A stretch of DNA of 64,000 bases from JBBIJO01 sp037445895 (GTDB taxonomy: Bacteria; Bacteroidota; Ignavibacteria; Kapaibacteriales; UBA2268), in contig JBBIJO010000003.1 of the NCBI GenBank assembly GCA_037445895.1, positions 62,001 through 126,000 of the forward strand, read 5' to 3'. This document shows positions 45,143 through 53,868 of the stretch, piece by piece (the first letter of the stretch is position 1; the number at the start of each line of letters is the position of its first letter). The notes beneath the pieces are model-generated. The model saw only the letters and a program-made list of their open reading frames with translations. It was not told where the DNA came from and did not search any database. Position numbers and translations under genes: made by a program.

Positions 45143-45263
45143 TAAAAGCAGCTTTAAGCCATTTAAATTTGTTAACCTGTTCTATGGTTTCGATGGAAAG
45201 AGAGACAAAATATATTGGCTATGTTTTATTATTTTTGCTTTTTTAAAAGTTAAAGAACCTGAA

Positions 45264-46985
45264 ATGAAATGTTTTTCTATATCCCTTTTGTTTTTTTTTA
45301 TTGTAAATGCTTTAAGTTTTGCGCAAATTACCGGTTTGCCTTCTTTAGGGGAAGAATTAAAGGTTAAAGATGAAATATCATATCGATTTCAACAATCTAC
45401 ACAACAGATAGATAAATTTCCTGTTTCGAATTTCGTCGACGAAGACCACTATTTCATAGGACCAAACGATGTTCTCAGTGTGCTAAATATGCCTTCTTCG
45501 TTGAATCCAGAAATCCTTAAAGTATCGCCAGAGGGCAAAATAATTATTCCAAGAGTAGGAATAGTAAACCTTAAAGGTTTCTCATTATATGAATCTAAAA
45601 TAGAAATAGAAAGAGCAATCAAAAAAATAAATCCAAACGCAAATGTATCTGTTTTACTATATATTCCAAGGATAGTTTTAGTTAAGGTTAGCGGTAATGT
45701 CCGAAATCCTGGTGTTTATTCTTTACCTGCAAATTTTCGAATATCAGATGCTATCGTTGTGGCAGACCAAGAAAATCCAGAAATTAATACGATGCAGTCG
45801 TTGCCTGGTTATAAGTCGTATTTTGAAAATAGAAGAAACGAAAGAGCGAAAAATTTTGCTGGGAAGGGTTTAGCCTCCGATAAGTTTTATGTTTCTCGCA
45901 ACATTACGGTTTTCAACCAACAGTTTGGTTTCAAAAAGGTTGATTTGGAAAAAAGAGACACTAGTAATTCTTTCGAGCATAATCCTTATATTCGGGAAGG
46001 CGACGAAATATTTGTTCCGTTCGAACCCGAGTATTTCGAGTATGTTTCTATTGCAGGAGCTGTAATTAGACCAGGAAAATTCGCTTTTCGCAAAGGCGAC
46101 AAGGCATCGGATTTATTGAAATTCGGCATAGGTTTGAAAAATAATGCCGATTTATCCAATGTTATATTGGTCAACGATGGATTGAACATTAAACTTACAG
46201 TTGACTCAAATTTAAATGTTGTTGGGGAAGATATTGAATTGAAACCATTCGCATCAATTATTGTAGGAGAAAATCCAGAACAAATTTCTAATGGAGTTGG
46301 TTTAGTTAAAATTTATGGATGCATCAACAGACCTGGAATATACAAAATTGAGGAAGGTAAAACAAGAATTTTAGATGTTTTAAAAGAATCGGGAGGTGTT
46401 ACAAACGAGGCAAACCTGACTTTAGCTTATATCTTGAGGGACTTTCCGCCACTGGAAATCTGGAACGACCCTTTTGCCCAATATGCAAGGTATTTTAAAA
46501 ACAGCAACCTGACTATGGAAGATTCTACACGCTTTAAAATCGATTTGAATTACAAATTTAGTTACGTTGCTTGCGATTTTGTTCAGCTTTTGCGCTCGAA
46601 CTCCTCCAAAGATAATGTCCTTTTGCAAGATGGCGACTTAATAGTAATTCCTGCTGCCAAGAAAAGAATTTATGTGTGGGGTCAGGTAAAAAATCCCGGC
46701 TACATAGACTTTGTCGAAGGAAAGGATTGTAATTATTATATTGAAAAAGCAGGTGGACTTCTAACTACTGCAAAAAGTAATAGGATACGTATTGTGCGGG
46801 GTGTTCAAAAAATATGGTATGAACCAGACAACCTTGCAATACTCGATGGCGATGAAATATACGTACCACGCGAGCCTGACCTTCCACCCGGATTCGAATT
46901 CCAGTATTACAGTTTAGTTGCTACGGGAATTGCGACTTTAATAAGTTTGACTTATCTAATTATTAATTTAACTCGTAGAAACTGA
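45264..46985 (+). CDS. Polysaccharide export (SLBB-domain) protein
   Basis: Exported outer-envelope protein of the Wza/BexD-like family, 573 residues from the ATG at 45264, where a signal peptide begins (KCFSISLLFFFIVNALSFAQ); the frame is open further upstream without a good start. Poly_export motif YFIGPNDVLSVLN near residues 65-77, KVSPEGKIIIPRVGIVNLKGFSL, then several SLBB domains (for example LVKVSGNVRNPGVYSLPANFRISDAI, YVSIAGAVIRPGKFAFRKGD, VKIYGCINRPGIYKIEEG, IYVWGQVKNPGYIDFVEGK). A hydrophobic C-terminal helix (about 545-565) ends in RRN. It would form the export channel for a surface polysaccharide. It overlaps the Wzi gene by one base. Confidence 0.9.
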   Translation: MKCFSISLLFFFIVNALSFAQITGLPSLGEELKVKDEISYRFQQSTQQIDKFPVSNFVDEDHYFIGPNDVLSVLNMPSSLNPEILKVSPEGKIIIPRVGIVNLKGFSLYESKIEIERAIKKINPNANVSVLLYIPRIVLVKVSGNVRNPGVYSLPANFRISDAIVVADQENPEINTMQSLPGYKSYFENRRNERAKNFAGKGLASDKFYVSRNITVFNQQFGFKKVDLEKRDTSNSFEHNPYIREGDEIFVPFEPEYFEYVSIAGAVIRPGKFAFRKGDKASDLLKFGIGLKNNADLSNVILVNDGLNIKLTVDSNLNVVGEDIELKPFASIIVGENPEQISNGVGLVKIYGCINRPGIYKIEEGKTRILDVLKESGGVTNEANLTLAYILRDFPPLEIWNDPFAQYARYFKNSNLTMEDSTRFKIDLNYKFSYVACDFVQLLRSNSSKDNVLLQDGDLIVIPAAKKRIYVWGQVKNPGYIDFVEGKDCNYYIEKAGGLLTTAKSNRIRIVRGVQKIWYEPDNLAILDGDEIYVPREPDLPPGFEFQYYSLVATGIATLISLTYLIINLTRRN

Positions 46986-48631
46986 TGAAGTGGAAAGTTC
47001 GTTTGCTTGCTATCCTGTTTTGTATTATTACAAACTTAACGGTGGAAGCTCAAATCGAAAATGTTCCTATTTCGCATCCAATCTATTTATTTTTAAAAAG
47101 GATGCAGGTAAAGGAATTGATTTCGAATGTTTCTTTTTTTAAAATCCCTTTTTCAAGAAATTACATAATTGAGCTTTTGAAGGAGATAAGAAGTAAAGAT
47201 TCATTGATTACTTCCTCCGATAAAAAATTGCTTCTTGATTATGAAAATGAGTTCGAGATAAATGCTTATTCGAGAGCGGTTTTAATCAAAAGCAGAACCG
47301 ATTCGACTATGCTTTTATTTGAAAAAATTTTTTCTTCCGATGAGAAGTATATTTACCATTTTCACGATTCAGAGAATCATATTAGTCTCCGTCCTTTAGG
47401 CTCATTTAACTTTTTAGGGAAAGTAGCAAAGGATTCTAACAACAAGGCTATTTACGGTAATTTAGGATTTCGAGTTTACGGAACAATTGCAAATTTAGTA
47501 GGGTATTATCTACAAGTTACGAACGGAAAATTCTTAGGTGGGGAAAAAGAATTTGGCATTGCCGAAGACAAAAATCTCAGCCACAGTGTTAAGTTTACCC
47601 TTCTAAATAGCGATTTCGATTTAACAGAATCACATATTCGCTTACAAAAAGATTGGTTTTATATTGGTATTGCCCGCGAGACACGCTTCGTAGGTTCTGG
47701 AATTTCACAAAATATAGTAATATCGGACAATGCGCCTCCGATGGATGAATTCTATGCGGGAGTTCAATTCAAAAATTTTCACTATAATTTTTCTCATTTT
47801 GGTGTAATTGCTAAGTCGAAAAATAATTTCGAGACAAGTGTAAATGCCAACATCCCTCCTAAATATTTTGTGATGCATTCAGCGGGTTTTATTTTCAAAC
47901 GATGGAACTTAACTTATTTTGAAACTGTAATGTATTCCGATAGAAGCATTGAACTTGCCTATGTGAATCCTTTTTCGTTTATAAAGTCGGTTGAACATTC
48001 TCTTCACGATAGAGATAAAGTTTCAATGGGTTTAAGTTTGGAAGTAAACCCTATTGATAACTTTCAAGTCCTTGGAACTTGGATGATGGAAGATATGGTG
48101 TTTTCGGAGATTGGTAAAGGTTTTTGGGGAAATAAAACCGCTTGGAATATTGGCTGTCTTTATTCTTTTAATTTTCTACTCGATGTGGGTATTGAATATA
48201 CTCGCGTTGAACCTTATATGTTTACGCATTTCAATAATACAAATAACCGAACAAACGATGGAAGGCTAATCGGAACATACTTGAAGCCGAATTCCGACGA
48301 GCTTGCCTTCGTTTTGCGTTCATTTTGGCTTGGTCGTTATCCTTTGAATTTGAGAGTTTCGTATCAACGCCATGGAGATAATATCGTTAATGATAGTGGC
48401 AAAGTTATTAGAAATGTTGGGGGGGATTTCAACGTGAACTACACTAATGCCTCGTCTTATCGAGTTACTTTTCTCGATGGAGCGAGAAATGATTCGTTTA
48501 AAATTGATTTTGGATTCGGGTTCGAGGTAATAAAAAACTTAAATTTTCAGGTGTTTTATTCTTTCCGTAAATTTCAGAATGACCAAATTGAACATTTTTT
48601 TAAATTAGTTTTTCGAATTTATGAATTTTGA
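46985..48631 (+). CDS. Capsule assembly Wzi family outer-membrane protein
   Basis: 548 residues with a Sec signal peptide (KWKVRLLAILFCIITNLTVEAQ). The body is rich in alternating aromatic beta strands (such as YGNLGFRVYGTIANLVGYYLQVTNG and WFYIGIARETRFVGSGIS), and the C-terminus ends with an aromatic strand, FKLVFRIYEF, as for outer-membrane barrels. PMDEFYAGVQFKNFHYNF and LAYVNPFSFIKSVEHSLHDRDK are typical of the Wzi capsule-assembly family of Bacteroidetes. It probably anchors or guides surface polysaccharide. Start ATG overlaps the stop of the SLBB gene (TGATG). Confidence 0.85.
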   Translation: MKWKVRLLAILFCIITNLTVEAQIENVPISHPIYLFLKRMQVKELISNVSFFKIPFSRNYIIELLKEIRSKDSLITSSDKKLLLDYENEFEINAYSRAVLIKSRTDSTMLLFEKIFSSDEKYIYHFHDSENHISLRPLGSFNFLGKVAKDSNNKAIYGNLGFRVYGTIANLVGYYLQVTNGKFLGGEKEFGIAEDKNLSHSVKFTLLNSDFDLTESHIRLQKDWFYIGIARETRFVGSGISQNIVISDNAPPMDEFYAGVQFKNFHYNFSHFGVIAKSKNNFETSVNANIPPKYFVMHSAGFIFKRWNLTYFETVMYSDRSIELAYVNPFSFIKSVEHSLHDRDKVSMGLSLEVNPIDNFQVLGTWMMEDMVFSEIGKGFWGNKTAWNIGCLYSFNFLLDVGIEYTRVEPYMFTHFNNTNNRTNDGRLIGTYLKPNSDELAFVLRSFWLGRYPLNLRVSYQRHGDNIVNDSGKVIRNVGGDFNVNYTNASSYRVTFLDGARNDSFKIDFGFGFEVIKNLNFQVFYSFRKFQNDQIEHFFKLVFRIYEF

Positions 48632-48890
48632 AATTGGATTGTGTTCTTTCGAACCTAAATGTTTATGTGTAGAAGAATAACAGCAATCATCGCTTTCCAA
48701 TTATTCGAAAAATGGGTTTTATTTTTGAAATTGTTTTGATGCTGTTATATTTTATATTTGTAATTTATTTTGTTGAAGAAGGAAGGAAAAGTTATTAGAT
48801 TTTTAGGATGGCTTTTTGTAGTGGATTGGGTCTCTTTATATAGAAAGGCAATTGGAATTAAATTAGCCCAACCACAATGTGGGGTTAGAA

Positions 48891-50336
48891 ATGATGAAAA
48901 TAACAGATAATATGCTACCTATTTGGAAGGATAAATTTGTCAAAAAATCACCGATAATCTTTGAATTATGTTTCGATATTTTAGCTATTATTCTAAGCTA
49001 CACAATACATTTTTATATTCGATTTCAATCGGGGTGGTTCGAGCCAGAAATCTACCCTTCAATCGTAGATTTTCTTTTTACAGGCATTATACTATTGTTT
49101 TACTGGTTGATAATTTCTTTTTTTGCCGGATTATATAGAAATTGGTATGTTCGTTCTCCTTTCGACGAGTTTTTTTCGGTAATAAAGACTACGTTTTTCG
49201 GGAACTTTGTTTTGTTTTTCTTTGTTTTCCTCGATAGCAGTGCAAGACCAAGGTTGTTGTTTTTGCTGTATTTTGTCAACCTTACTTTTTTTATGCTTTT
49301 GGGGCGTTTTGTTTCCAAGCGGATTCAGAAGTATTTGCGAGAAAGGAAAATAATTCAAATTCCTTCATTAATTCTTGGTTCCTTGCAGGATGCTCTCGAA
49401 TTATTGTCGAAAGTCAACTCGTCGCTTAGTTGGGGATATTGTGTAAAGGGTTTAGTAATATTAAATAATTCAGCGCAGCAAGCCAATCCAAATGCTACTT
49501 TTGGAATAGCTACATACTCGATAGAAGAACTCGATACGGCTTTCGAAGAGCAAAAGCCACATGAGCTTTTAATTACGATGGAAAGCCCTAATCATAAGTT
49601 AATACTCGATATCACTTCGAAGTGTGCAGAAAAAGGAATTATTGTTAAAATTGTTCCGGATTTATATGATGTTCTGACTGGTTTAGTAAAAGCATTTCCA
49701 TTGTATTCAATGCCATTTATCGAAATAAGCACTTTGCTTTTGCGGCCTTGGGAAGCTTTTTTGAAAAGAGCAATCGACATTATTGTGAGTTTAGTTGTTC
49801 TTATTGGAGGCTTCCCAATATGGGTGCTTATCGCATTGTTAATTAAATTAGACTCCAAAGGACCAATTTTTTACAAACAAGAACGCGTTGGTAAAAATGG
49901 TACAATTTTTACATTATTTAAATTCCGTTCAATGCGTTCGGATGCTGAAAAAGAAGGTCCCAAAATCACAGTTTTAAATGATCCTCGGGTTACTCGAATA
50001 GGTTATTTTATTCGTAGAAATCATATTGACGAAATTCCTCAATTTTTGAATGTGCTTAAAGGTGAAATGAGTCTTGTCGGTCCCCGACCGGAACGACCGA
50101 TTTTCCACGAAAAGTATAGTCAAATAATGCCGTTATTTAAAAGACGTCTGGTAGTGCGTCCGGGAATGACTGGATGGAACCAAGTGAATTCTCCTATTTT
50201 TCAAATTAATATGGATTGGTTGAAAAACCGATTAAAGGACGATTTCTATTACATCGAAAATATGTCTTTGAAACTTGACATTGAGATTATTATGAGAACA
50301 ATATATTTAGTTATGAAAGGACGTGGGCAAGCGTGA
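48891..50336 (+). CDS. Undecaprenyl-phosphate sugar-phosphate transferase (WcaJ/WbaP type)
   Basis: Initiating enzyme for exopolysaccharide or O-antigen repeat units: moves a sugar-1-phosphate to undecaprenyl phosphate. About 481 residues from the ATG at 48891 (a GTG at 48879 is in frame). Four to five N-terminal helices, a middle soluble domain (about 165-260, SLILGSLQDALELLSKV), then the catalytic domain: FLKRAIDIIVSLVVLIGGFPIWVLIALLIKLDSKGPIFYKQERVGKNG, FTLFKFRSMRSDAE, DEIPQFLNVLKGEMSLVGPRPERP and RPGMTGWNQV. A 259-base gap separates it from wzi. No other glycosyltransferase lies in the window, so the rest of the pathway is elsewhere. Confidence 0.93.
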   Translation: MMKITDNMLPIWKDKFVKKSPIIFELCFDILAIILSYTIHFYIRFQSGWFEPEIYPSIVDFLFTGIILLFYWLIISFFAGLYRNWYVRSPFDEFFSVIKTTFFGNFVLFFFVFLDSSARPRLLFLLYFVNLTFFMLLGRFVSKRIQKYLRERKIIQIPSLILGSLQDALELLSKVNSSLSWGYCVKGLVILNNSAQQANPNATFGIATYSIEELDTAFEEQKPHELLITMESPNHKLILDITSKCAEKGIIVKIVPDLYDVLTGLVKAFPLYSMPFIEISTLLLRPWEAFLKRAIDIIVSLVVLIGGFPIWVLIALLIKLDSKGPIFYKQERVGKNGTIFTLFKFRSMRSDAEKEGPKITVLNDPRVTRIGYFIRRNHIDEIPQFLNVLKGEMSLVGPRPERPIFHEKYSQIMPLFKRRLVVRPGMTGWNQVNSPIFQINMDWLKNRLKDDFYYIENMSLKLDIEIIMRTIYLVMKGRGQA

Positions 50337-50464
50337 GGAAAAGCAAAATATTTTTTCCATCTTGGTTTTTTAGATGGTATGGTGAAATTTAATTATTTAA
50401 ACAATATTTTTATCTTTTTTCCTTCTCTAATCATTCTTGATGGTTAATAATTAAAGGATTAAAT

Positions 50465-51115
50465 ATGGATAACAGAATTCCTATGATTGGGGATAAATTC
50501 CCTGAACTCCAAGTGCAAACTACCCATGGTAGTTTCAAACTTCCAAGTGCTTTTGCGGGGAAATGGTTTATACTTTTTAGCCACCCAGCCGATTTTACCC
50601 CCGTTTGTACAACCGAATTTGTAGCATTTCAAAATCGTTACGAAGAGTTCAAGAAGTTGAACTGCGAGCTTATCGGATTAAGTATTGATCAAGTTTTTTC
50701 CCATATTAAATGGGTCGAATGGATTAAAAACAATTTGAATGTGAATGTTCAGTTCCCAATAATTGCCGATACGGGTGAACTGGCAAATACTCTCGGTTTG
50801 ATCCACCCATCGAAAGGGAAAAATACTGTTCGAGCTGTGTTCTTTGTTGATCCCAATGGAATTATAAGAGCAATTGTTTATTATCCACAGGAGTTGGGTC
50901 GCAATTTCGACGAATTCATTCGAATGTTAAAGGGATTGCAAACAGCGGACGACCAAAAAGTTGCAATTCCTGCCAACTGGCCTAATAATGAATTAATAGG
51001 AAATAAGGTTATTATTCCACCTCCGACCGATATCAAAGCTGCAGAATATAAAAAAGAAAAATATCAAAATTTCGATTGGTGGTTTCTTTATCGAGAACTT
51101 TCCGAAAAGGATTAA
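50465..51115 (+). CDS. Peroxiredoxin (Prx6/AhpC-TSA family)
   Basis: Thiol peroxidase, 216 residues. MIGDKFPELQVQTTHG at the start, the peroxidatic-cysteine motif SHPADFTPVCTTEFVAF (Cys near residue 49) and a C-terminal extension typical of Prx6-type proteins (VAIPANWPNNELIGNKVIIPPP). Only the region around residues 60 and 49 has cysteines, so it would be a 1-Cys-type enzyme using an external thiol. AAAGGA precedes the ATG. A shared hairpin terminator lies downstream before gdhA. Confidence 0.94.
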   Translation: MDNRIPMIGDKFPELQVQTTHGSFKLPSAFAGKWFILFSHPADFTPVCTTEFVAFQNRYEEFKKLNCELIGLSIDQVFSHIKWVEWIKNNLNVNVQFPIIADTGELANTLGLIHPSKGKNTVRAVFFVDPNGIIRAIVYYPQELGRNFDEFIRMLKGLQTADDQKVAIPANWPNNELIGNKVIIPPPTDIKAAEYKKEKYQNFDWWFLYRELSEKD

Positions 51116-51133
51116 TTTCCTATTATCATAACA

Positions 51134-51160
51134 AAAGGGGCTGGTTTTGCCAGCCCCTTT
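51134..51160. terminator. Bidirectional hairpin terminator between prx and gdhA
   Basis: Perfect 11-bp stem AAAGGGGCTGG (51134-51144) and CCAGCCCCTTT (51150-51160) with a 5-base loop, between convergent genes whose stops are at 51115 and 51174. AT-rich flanks on both sides allow termination in both directions. Confidence 0.9.
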
Positions 51161-51173
51161 CTGTTTGAAAAAA

Positions 51174-52460
51174 TTAGACCCAGCCACGAAGTTTCACAGC
51201 TTCGGCTACTCTCGATATAGCAATCATATAAGCAGCATCACGCATATAGACATTGCGATTCGTTGAAAGCTCCAGCACTGCGTGGTATGCGGAGGTCATT
51301 TTTTGGTCAAGTTTGGTCAATACTTCTTCTTTCGGCCAGAAATAATTCATATTACATTGAACTTGTTCGAAATAAGAACAAGTTACTCCACCTGCATTGG
51401 CAAGAAAGTCGGGAATGATATGAATGTTATTCTGTTTTATTACCTGATCTGCTTCTGGGGTTGTTGGTCCATTTGCACCTTCGGCAATAATTTTAACAGT
51501 TGGTTTGATTAAGCCAACAGTGTCTTTATTAATTTGATTTTCGAGAGCGGCAGGGACGAGAATATCTACTTCCTGCTCGATCCAAGCTGTTGCTGGGAGT
51601 ATTTCGAATCCTAATTCCATAGCTTTAGCTTTGTCAATCTCTCCGAACTTATTTGTAATTTCAACAAGCTGATTGAAGTCAATACCATCTTTCTTTCGGA
51701 AGGTAATAGCTTTTTGTTCTTTAGGATCCCAAGAAGAAACAGCAATGGCAGTTCCGCCCATTCGTGTATAAAGGTCTAATGCATATTGGGAAACATTCCC
51801 AAATCCTTGGAACGAAGCCGTAGTTTGCTTAATATCAATGCCCAGTTTATCGAGTGCTTCTCGAACTGTGTACATAACACCGTAGCCGGTAGCTTCGGTT
51901 CTGCCAAGAGAGCCTCCGAGTCCGAGTGGTTTACCTGTGATAAACCCAGGAGCCTTAATTCCAGTAATTTTTTCATATTCATCGAGCATCCAAATCATAT
52001 GTTGGCCAGTAGTCATAACATCGGGAGCGGGAACATCTTGTAATGGTCCAACGTTGCGAACGATTTGGCGAACCCAACCACGACATAGCAATTCTTGTTC
52101 GCGCATTGAAAGGTGGTGGGGGTCGCAAATAATGCCTCCTTTACCACCACCCAATGGAATATCTACCACAGCTGTTTTCCACGTCATCCACATAGCAAGG
52201 GCACGGACAGTATCGATAGTTTCTTGTGGATGGAAGCGAATACCACCTTTGGCAGGCCCACGAGCATCGCTATGTTGAACGCGGAATCCTCTAAAAACTC
52301 TGTATGTTCCATCGTCCATACGAATTGGAATATTGAATTGGTATTCACGTTCTGGGAAACGAAGTAAATCACGAGTTGCCTGATCTAAGCCAAGCTTTTC
52401 GGCGACAGTGTCGAATTGCTGTTGCGCCATTTTGAATGGATTAAAACCTTCTGTTGACAT
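51174..52460 (-). CDS. gdhA: Glutamate dehydrogenase
   Basis: Oxidative deamination of glutamate to 2-oxoglutarate (or the reverse), 428 residues, the hexameric bacterial type of NAD-dependent or dual-specificity enzymes. Motifs: FRVQHSDARGPAKGGIRFHP, WKTAVVDIPLGGGKGGIICDP (catalytic Lys), DVPAPDVMTTGQHMIWMLDEY, GFGNVSQYALDLYTRMGG (Rossmann loop), VPAALENQIN, IAEGANGPTTPEAD and NAGGVTCSYFEQVQ. An AAAGGAG ribosome site is 9 bases upstream. The cofactor preference cannot be fixed from sequence by eye. Confidence 0.96.
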   Translation of the reverse strand: MSTEGFNPFKMAQQQFDTVAEKLGLDQATRDLLRFPEREYQFNIPIRMDDGTYRVFRGFRVQHSDARGPAKGGIRFHPQETIDTVRALAMWMTWKTAVVDIPLGGGKGGIICDPHHLSMREQELLCRGWVRQIVRNVGPLQDVPAPDVMTTGQHMIWMLDEYEKITGIKAPGFITGKPLGLGGSLGRTEATGYGVMYTVREALDKLGIDIKQTTASFQGFGNVSQYALDLYTRMGGTAIAVSSWDPKEQKAITFRKKDGIDFNQLVEITNKFGEIDKAKAMELGFEILPATAWIEQEVDILVPAALENQINKDTVGLIKPTVKIIAEGANGPTTPEADQVIKQNNIHIIPDFLANAGGVTCSYFEQVQCNMNYFWPKEEVLTKLDQKMTSAYHAVLELSTNRNVYMRDAAYMIAISRVAEAVKLRGWV

Positions 52461-52482
52461 TTTAAAATCTCCTTTTATTTCT

Positions 52483-52511
52483 AAAAATTACTGCTCCGAA
52501 AACGAAGCAAA
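52483..52511 (-). promoter_or_regulatory. Candidate gdhA promoter
   Basis: On the minus strand TTTG (52511-52508), 17 bases, then TAATTTTT (52490-52483), one base off the TAnnTTTG element; the gdhA ATG is 22 bases further on. Confidence 0.35.
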
Positions 52512-52580
52512 ACAAAATGCAACTTACTAAAAATTTAGGATTTAAAAGGTGTTTGGGGAAAGATGTAATAATATTTGTTG

Positions 52581-53858
52581 TTAATTCTTGATTTCCCAAT
52601 AGATTGTTTTACGGAGTTCGTTAACCCACTCCTTGTATAAATTATTTTGTTTAAACGAAGTAGCAAGTTGCTCTAATTCTTTATAATCGTCGGTTAAGTT
52701 CGGGATATGAGCGGGAATACTTCTTCTTTTGTAAATAATATGATAGGATTCTTGAGGTTGAGTTTTATATAGTATAGGTTCGGAAACTTCGCCTTCTTTT
52801 AGGCTATCGAGAACCGATTTTATGTTCGAAGGAATTTGTTCTAACGTAAATTTACCGAGATAACCGCTTGCACCACGAGTCTCAATTTCATCGGAAAAGC
52901 GGTTTGCAAGCTCTTCGAACCTTTTTCCTTGGTAAAAAAGCTGACGGAGTGAATCGAGGAATTTTTTTGCCTTTTCTATTTCTTGTGAAGTTGGGGTTAT
53001 TTTAAAAAGAATATGGCGGGTTAGAATAGAATCTTTTGTTTTATTAAGTAATTGAATAATATGGAAGCCAAGTGGTGTTTCGACTGGTGGGGAAATTTCT
53101 TTGACTTGTAAAGCAAAGGCTATTTGCTCGAACTCTGGAAAAAGAAAACCTCGCGATACCCAGCCAAGTTCTCCCCCAGAGTTAGCAGTAGAGTAGTCAT
53201 CGCTATACCGTCTAGCAAATGTTTCGAAATCATTTGTTTTAATGATGGAATCGCGAACTTTTAATGCAAGATTATATTTGGCGTCACGTATGTTTTGTGG
53301 GGTTTCAAGGTTCTTAACGATATGATATAATTCAATTTGTTCTGGAACGATGGGTAACGAATCTTTGTAGTTTTCGTAAAATTCTTGCACCTCGCGCGAC
53401 GAGACAGTAATATTCCCGAACTTCTTTTCTTTCATCTTTTCAATCAAAATAGATTTTCGAATTTCGTCGCGGAATTCGGATTTTAATCTTGGAATTGACA
53501 TTCCATATAGGTCTTCAATACGCTTTTCCGAGCCATAATGTTGAACCAAGGCTTTGAGCTGGAATTCCCAACGCTGATCAACCTCTTCGTCGGAAACGGC
53601 GATTGAATCCTCTTTTGCTTTCATCAATATGAGCCTTTCGTTTATCATTTGGTCGAGAATAAATTTTTGTAATTCAGGATCGTCGGGCTTATATTTAGGA
53701 TTTTGCTGAGTGAATAGATATGCCTGGCTTTTGATGTCGGACATCATAATAATTTCGTCGCCAACAGTAGCAATAATCTTATCGACTGCTTCGCCTTCGG
53801 TCTGTGCATTTAGCCGATAAAACGATATGAGTAATAAAATCAAGAAATTGAATTTCAT
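52581..53858 (-). CDS. SurA-like parvulin peptidyl-prolyl isomerase
   Basis: Periplasmic chaperone/isomerase for outer-membrane proteins, 425 residues. A signal peptide (KFNFLILLLISFYRLNAQ) is followed by the SurA N-terminal part (VDKIIATVGDEIIMMSDIK, MINERLILMKAKED). Two parvulin domains follow: about 175-275 (ELYHIVKNLETPQN to FHIIQLLNKTKD) and about 280-385 (LTRHILFKITPTSQE to SYHIIYKRR). It follows the other parvulin gene by 10 bases, so they form an operon, and no third gene continues it. Confidence 0.9.
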   Translation of the reverse strand: MKFNFLILLLISFYRLNAQTEGEAVDKIIATVGDEIIMMSDIKSQAYLFTQQNPKYKPDDPELQKFILDQMINERLILMKAKEDSIAVSDEEVDQRWEFQLKALVQHYGSEKRIEDLYGMSIPRLKSEFRDEIRKSILIEKMKEKKFGNITVSSREVQEFYENYKDSLPIVPEQIELYHIVKNLETPQNIRDAKYNLALKVRDSIIKTNDFETFARRYSDDYSTANSGGELGWVSRGFLFPEFEQIAFALQVKEISPPVETPLGFHIIQLLNKTKDSILTRHILFKITPTSQEIEKAKKFLDSLRQLFYQGKRFEELANRFSDEIETRGASGYLGKFTLEQIPSNIKSVLDSLKEGEVSEPILYKTQPQESYHIIYKRRSIPAHIPNLTDDYKELEQLATSFKQNNLYKEWVNELRKTIYWEIKN

Positions 53859-53868
53859 CTTAATAGAA

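Noticed and set aside
45123..45263. 47-codon upstream extension of the SLBB export gene
   Set aside because: It overlaps the previous gene and would put the signal peptide 47 residues inside the protein.
48712..48798. 28-residue hydrophobic mini-ORF (MGFIFEIVLMLLYFIFV...) between wzi and the sugar transferase
   Set aside because: No ribosome site, AT-rich chance is high, and no known neighbour pattern supports it.
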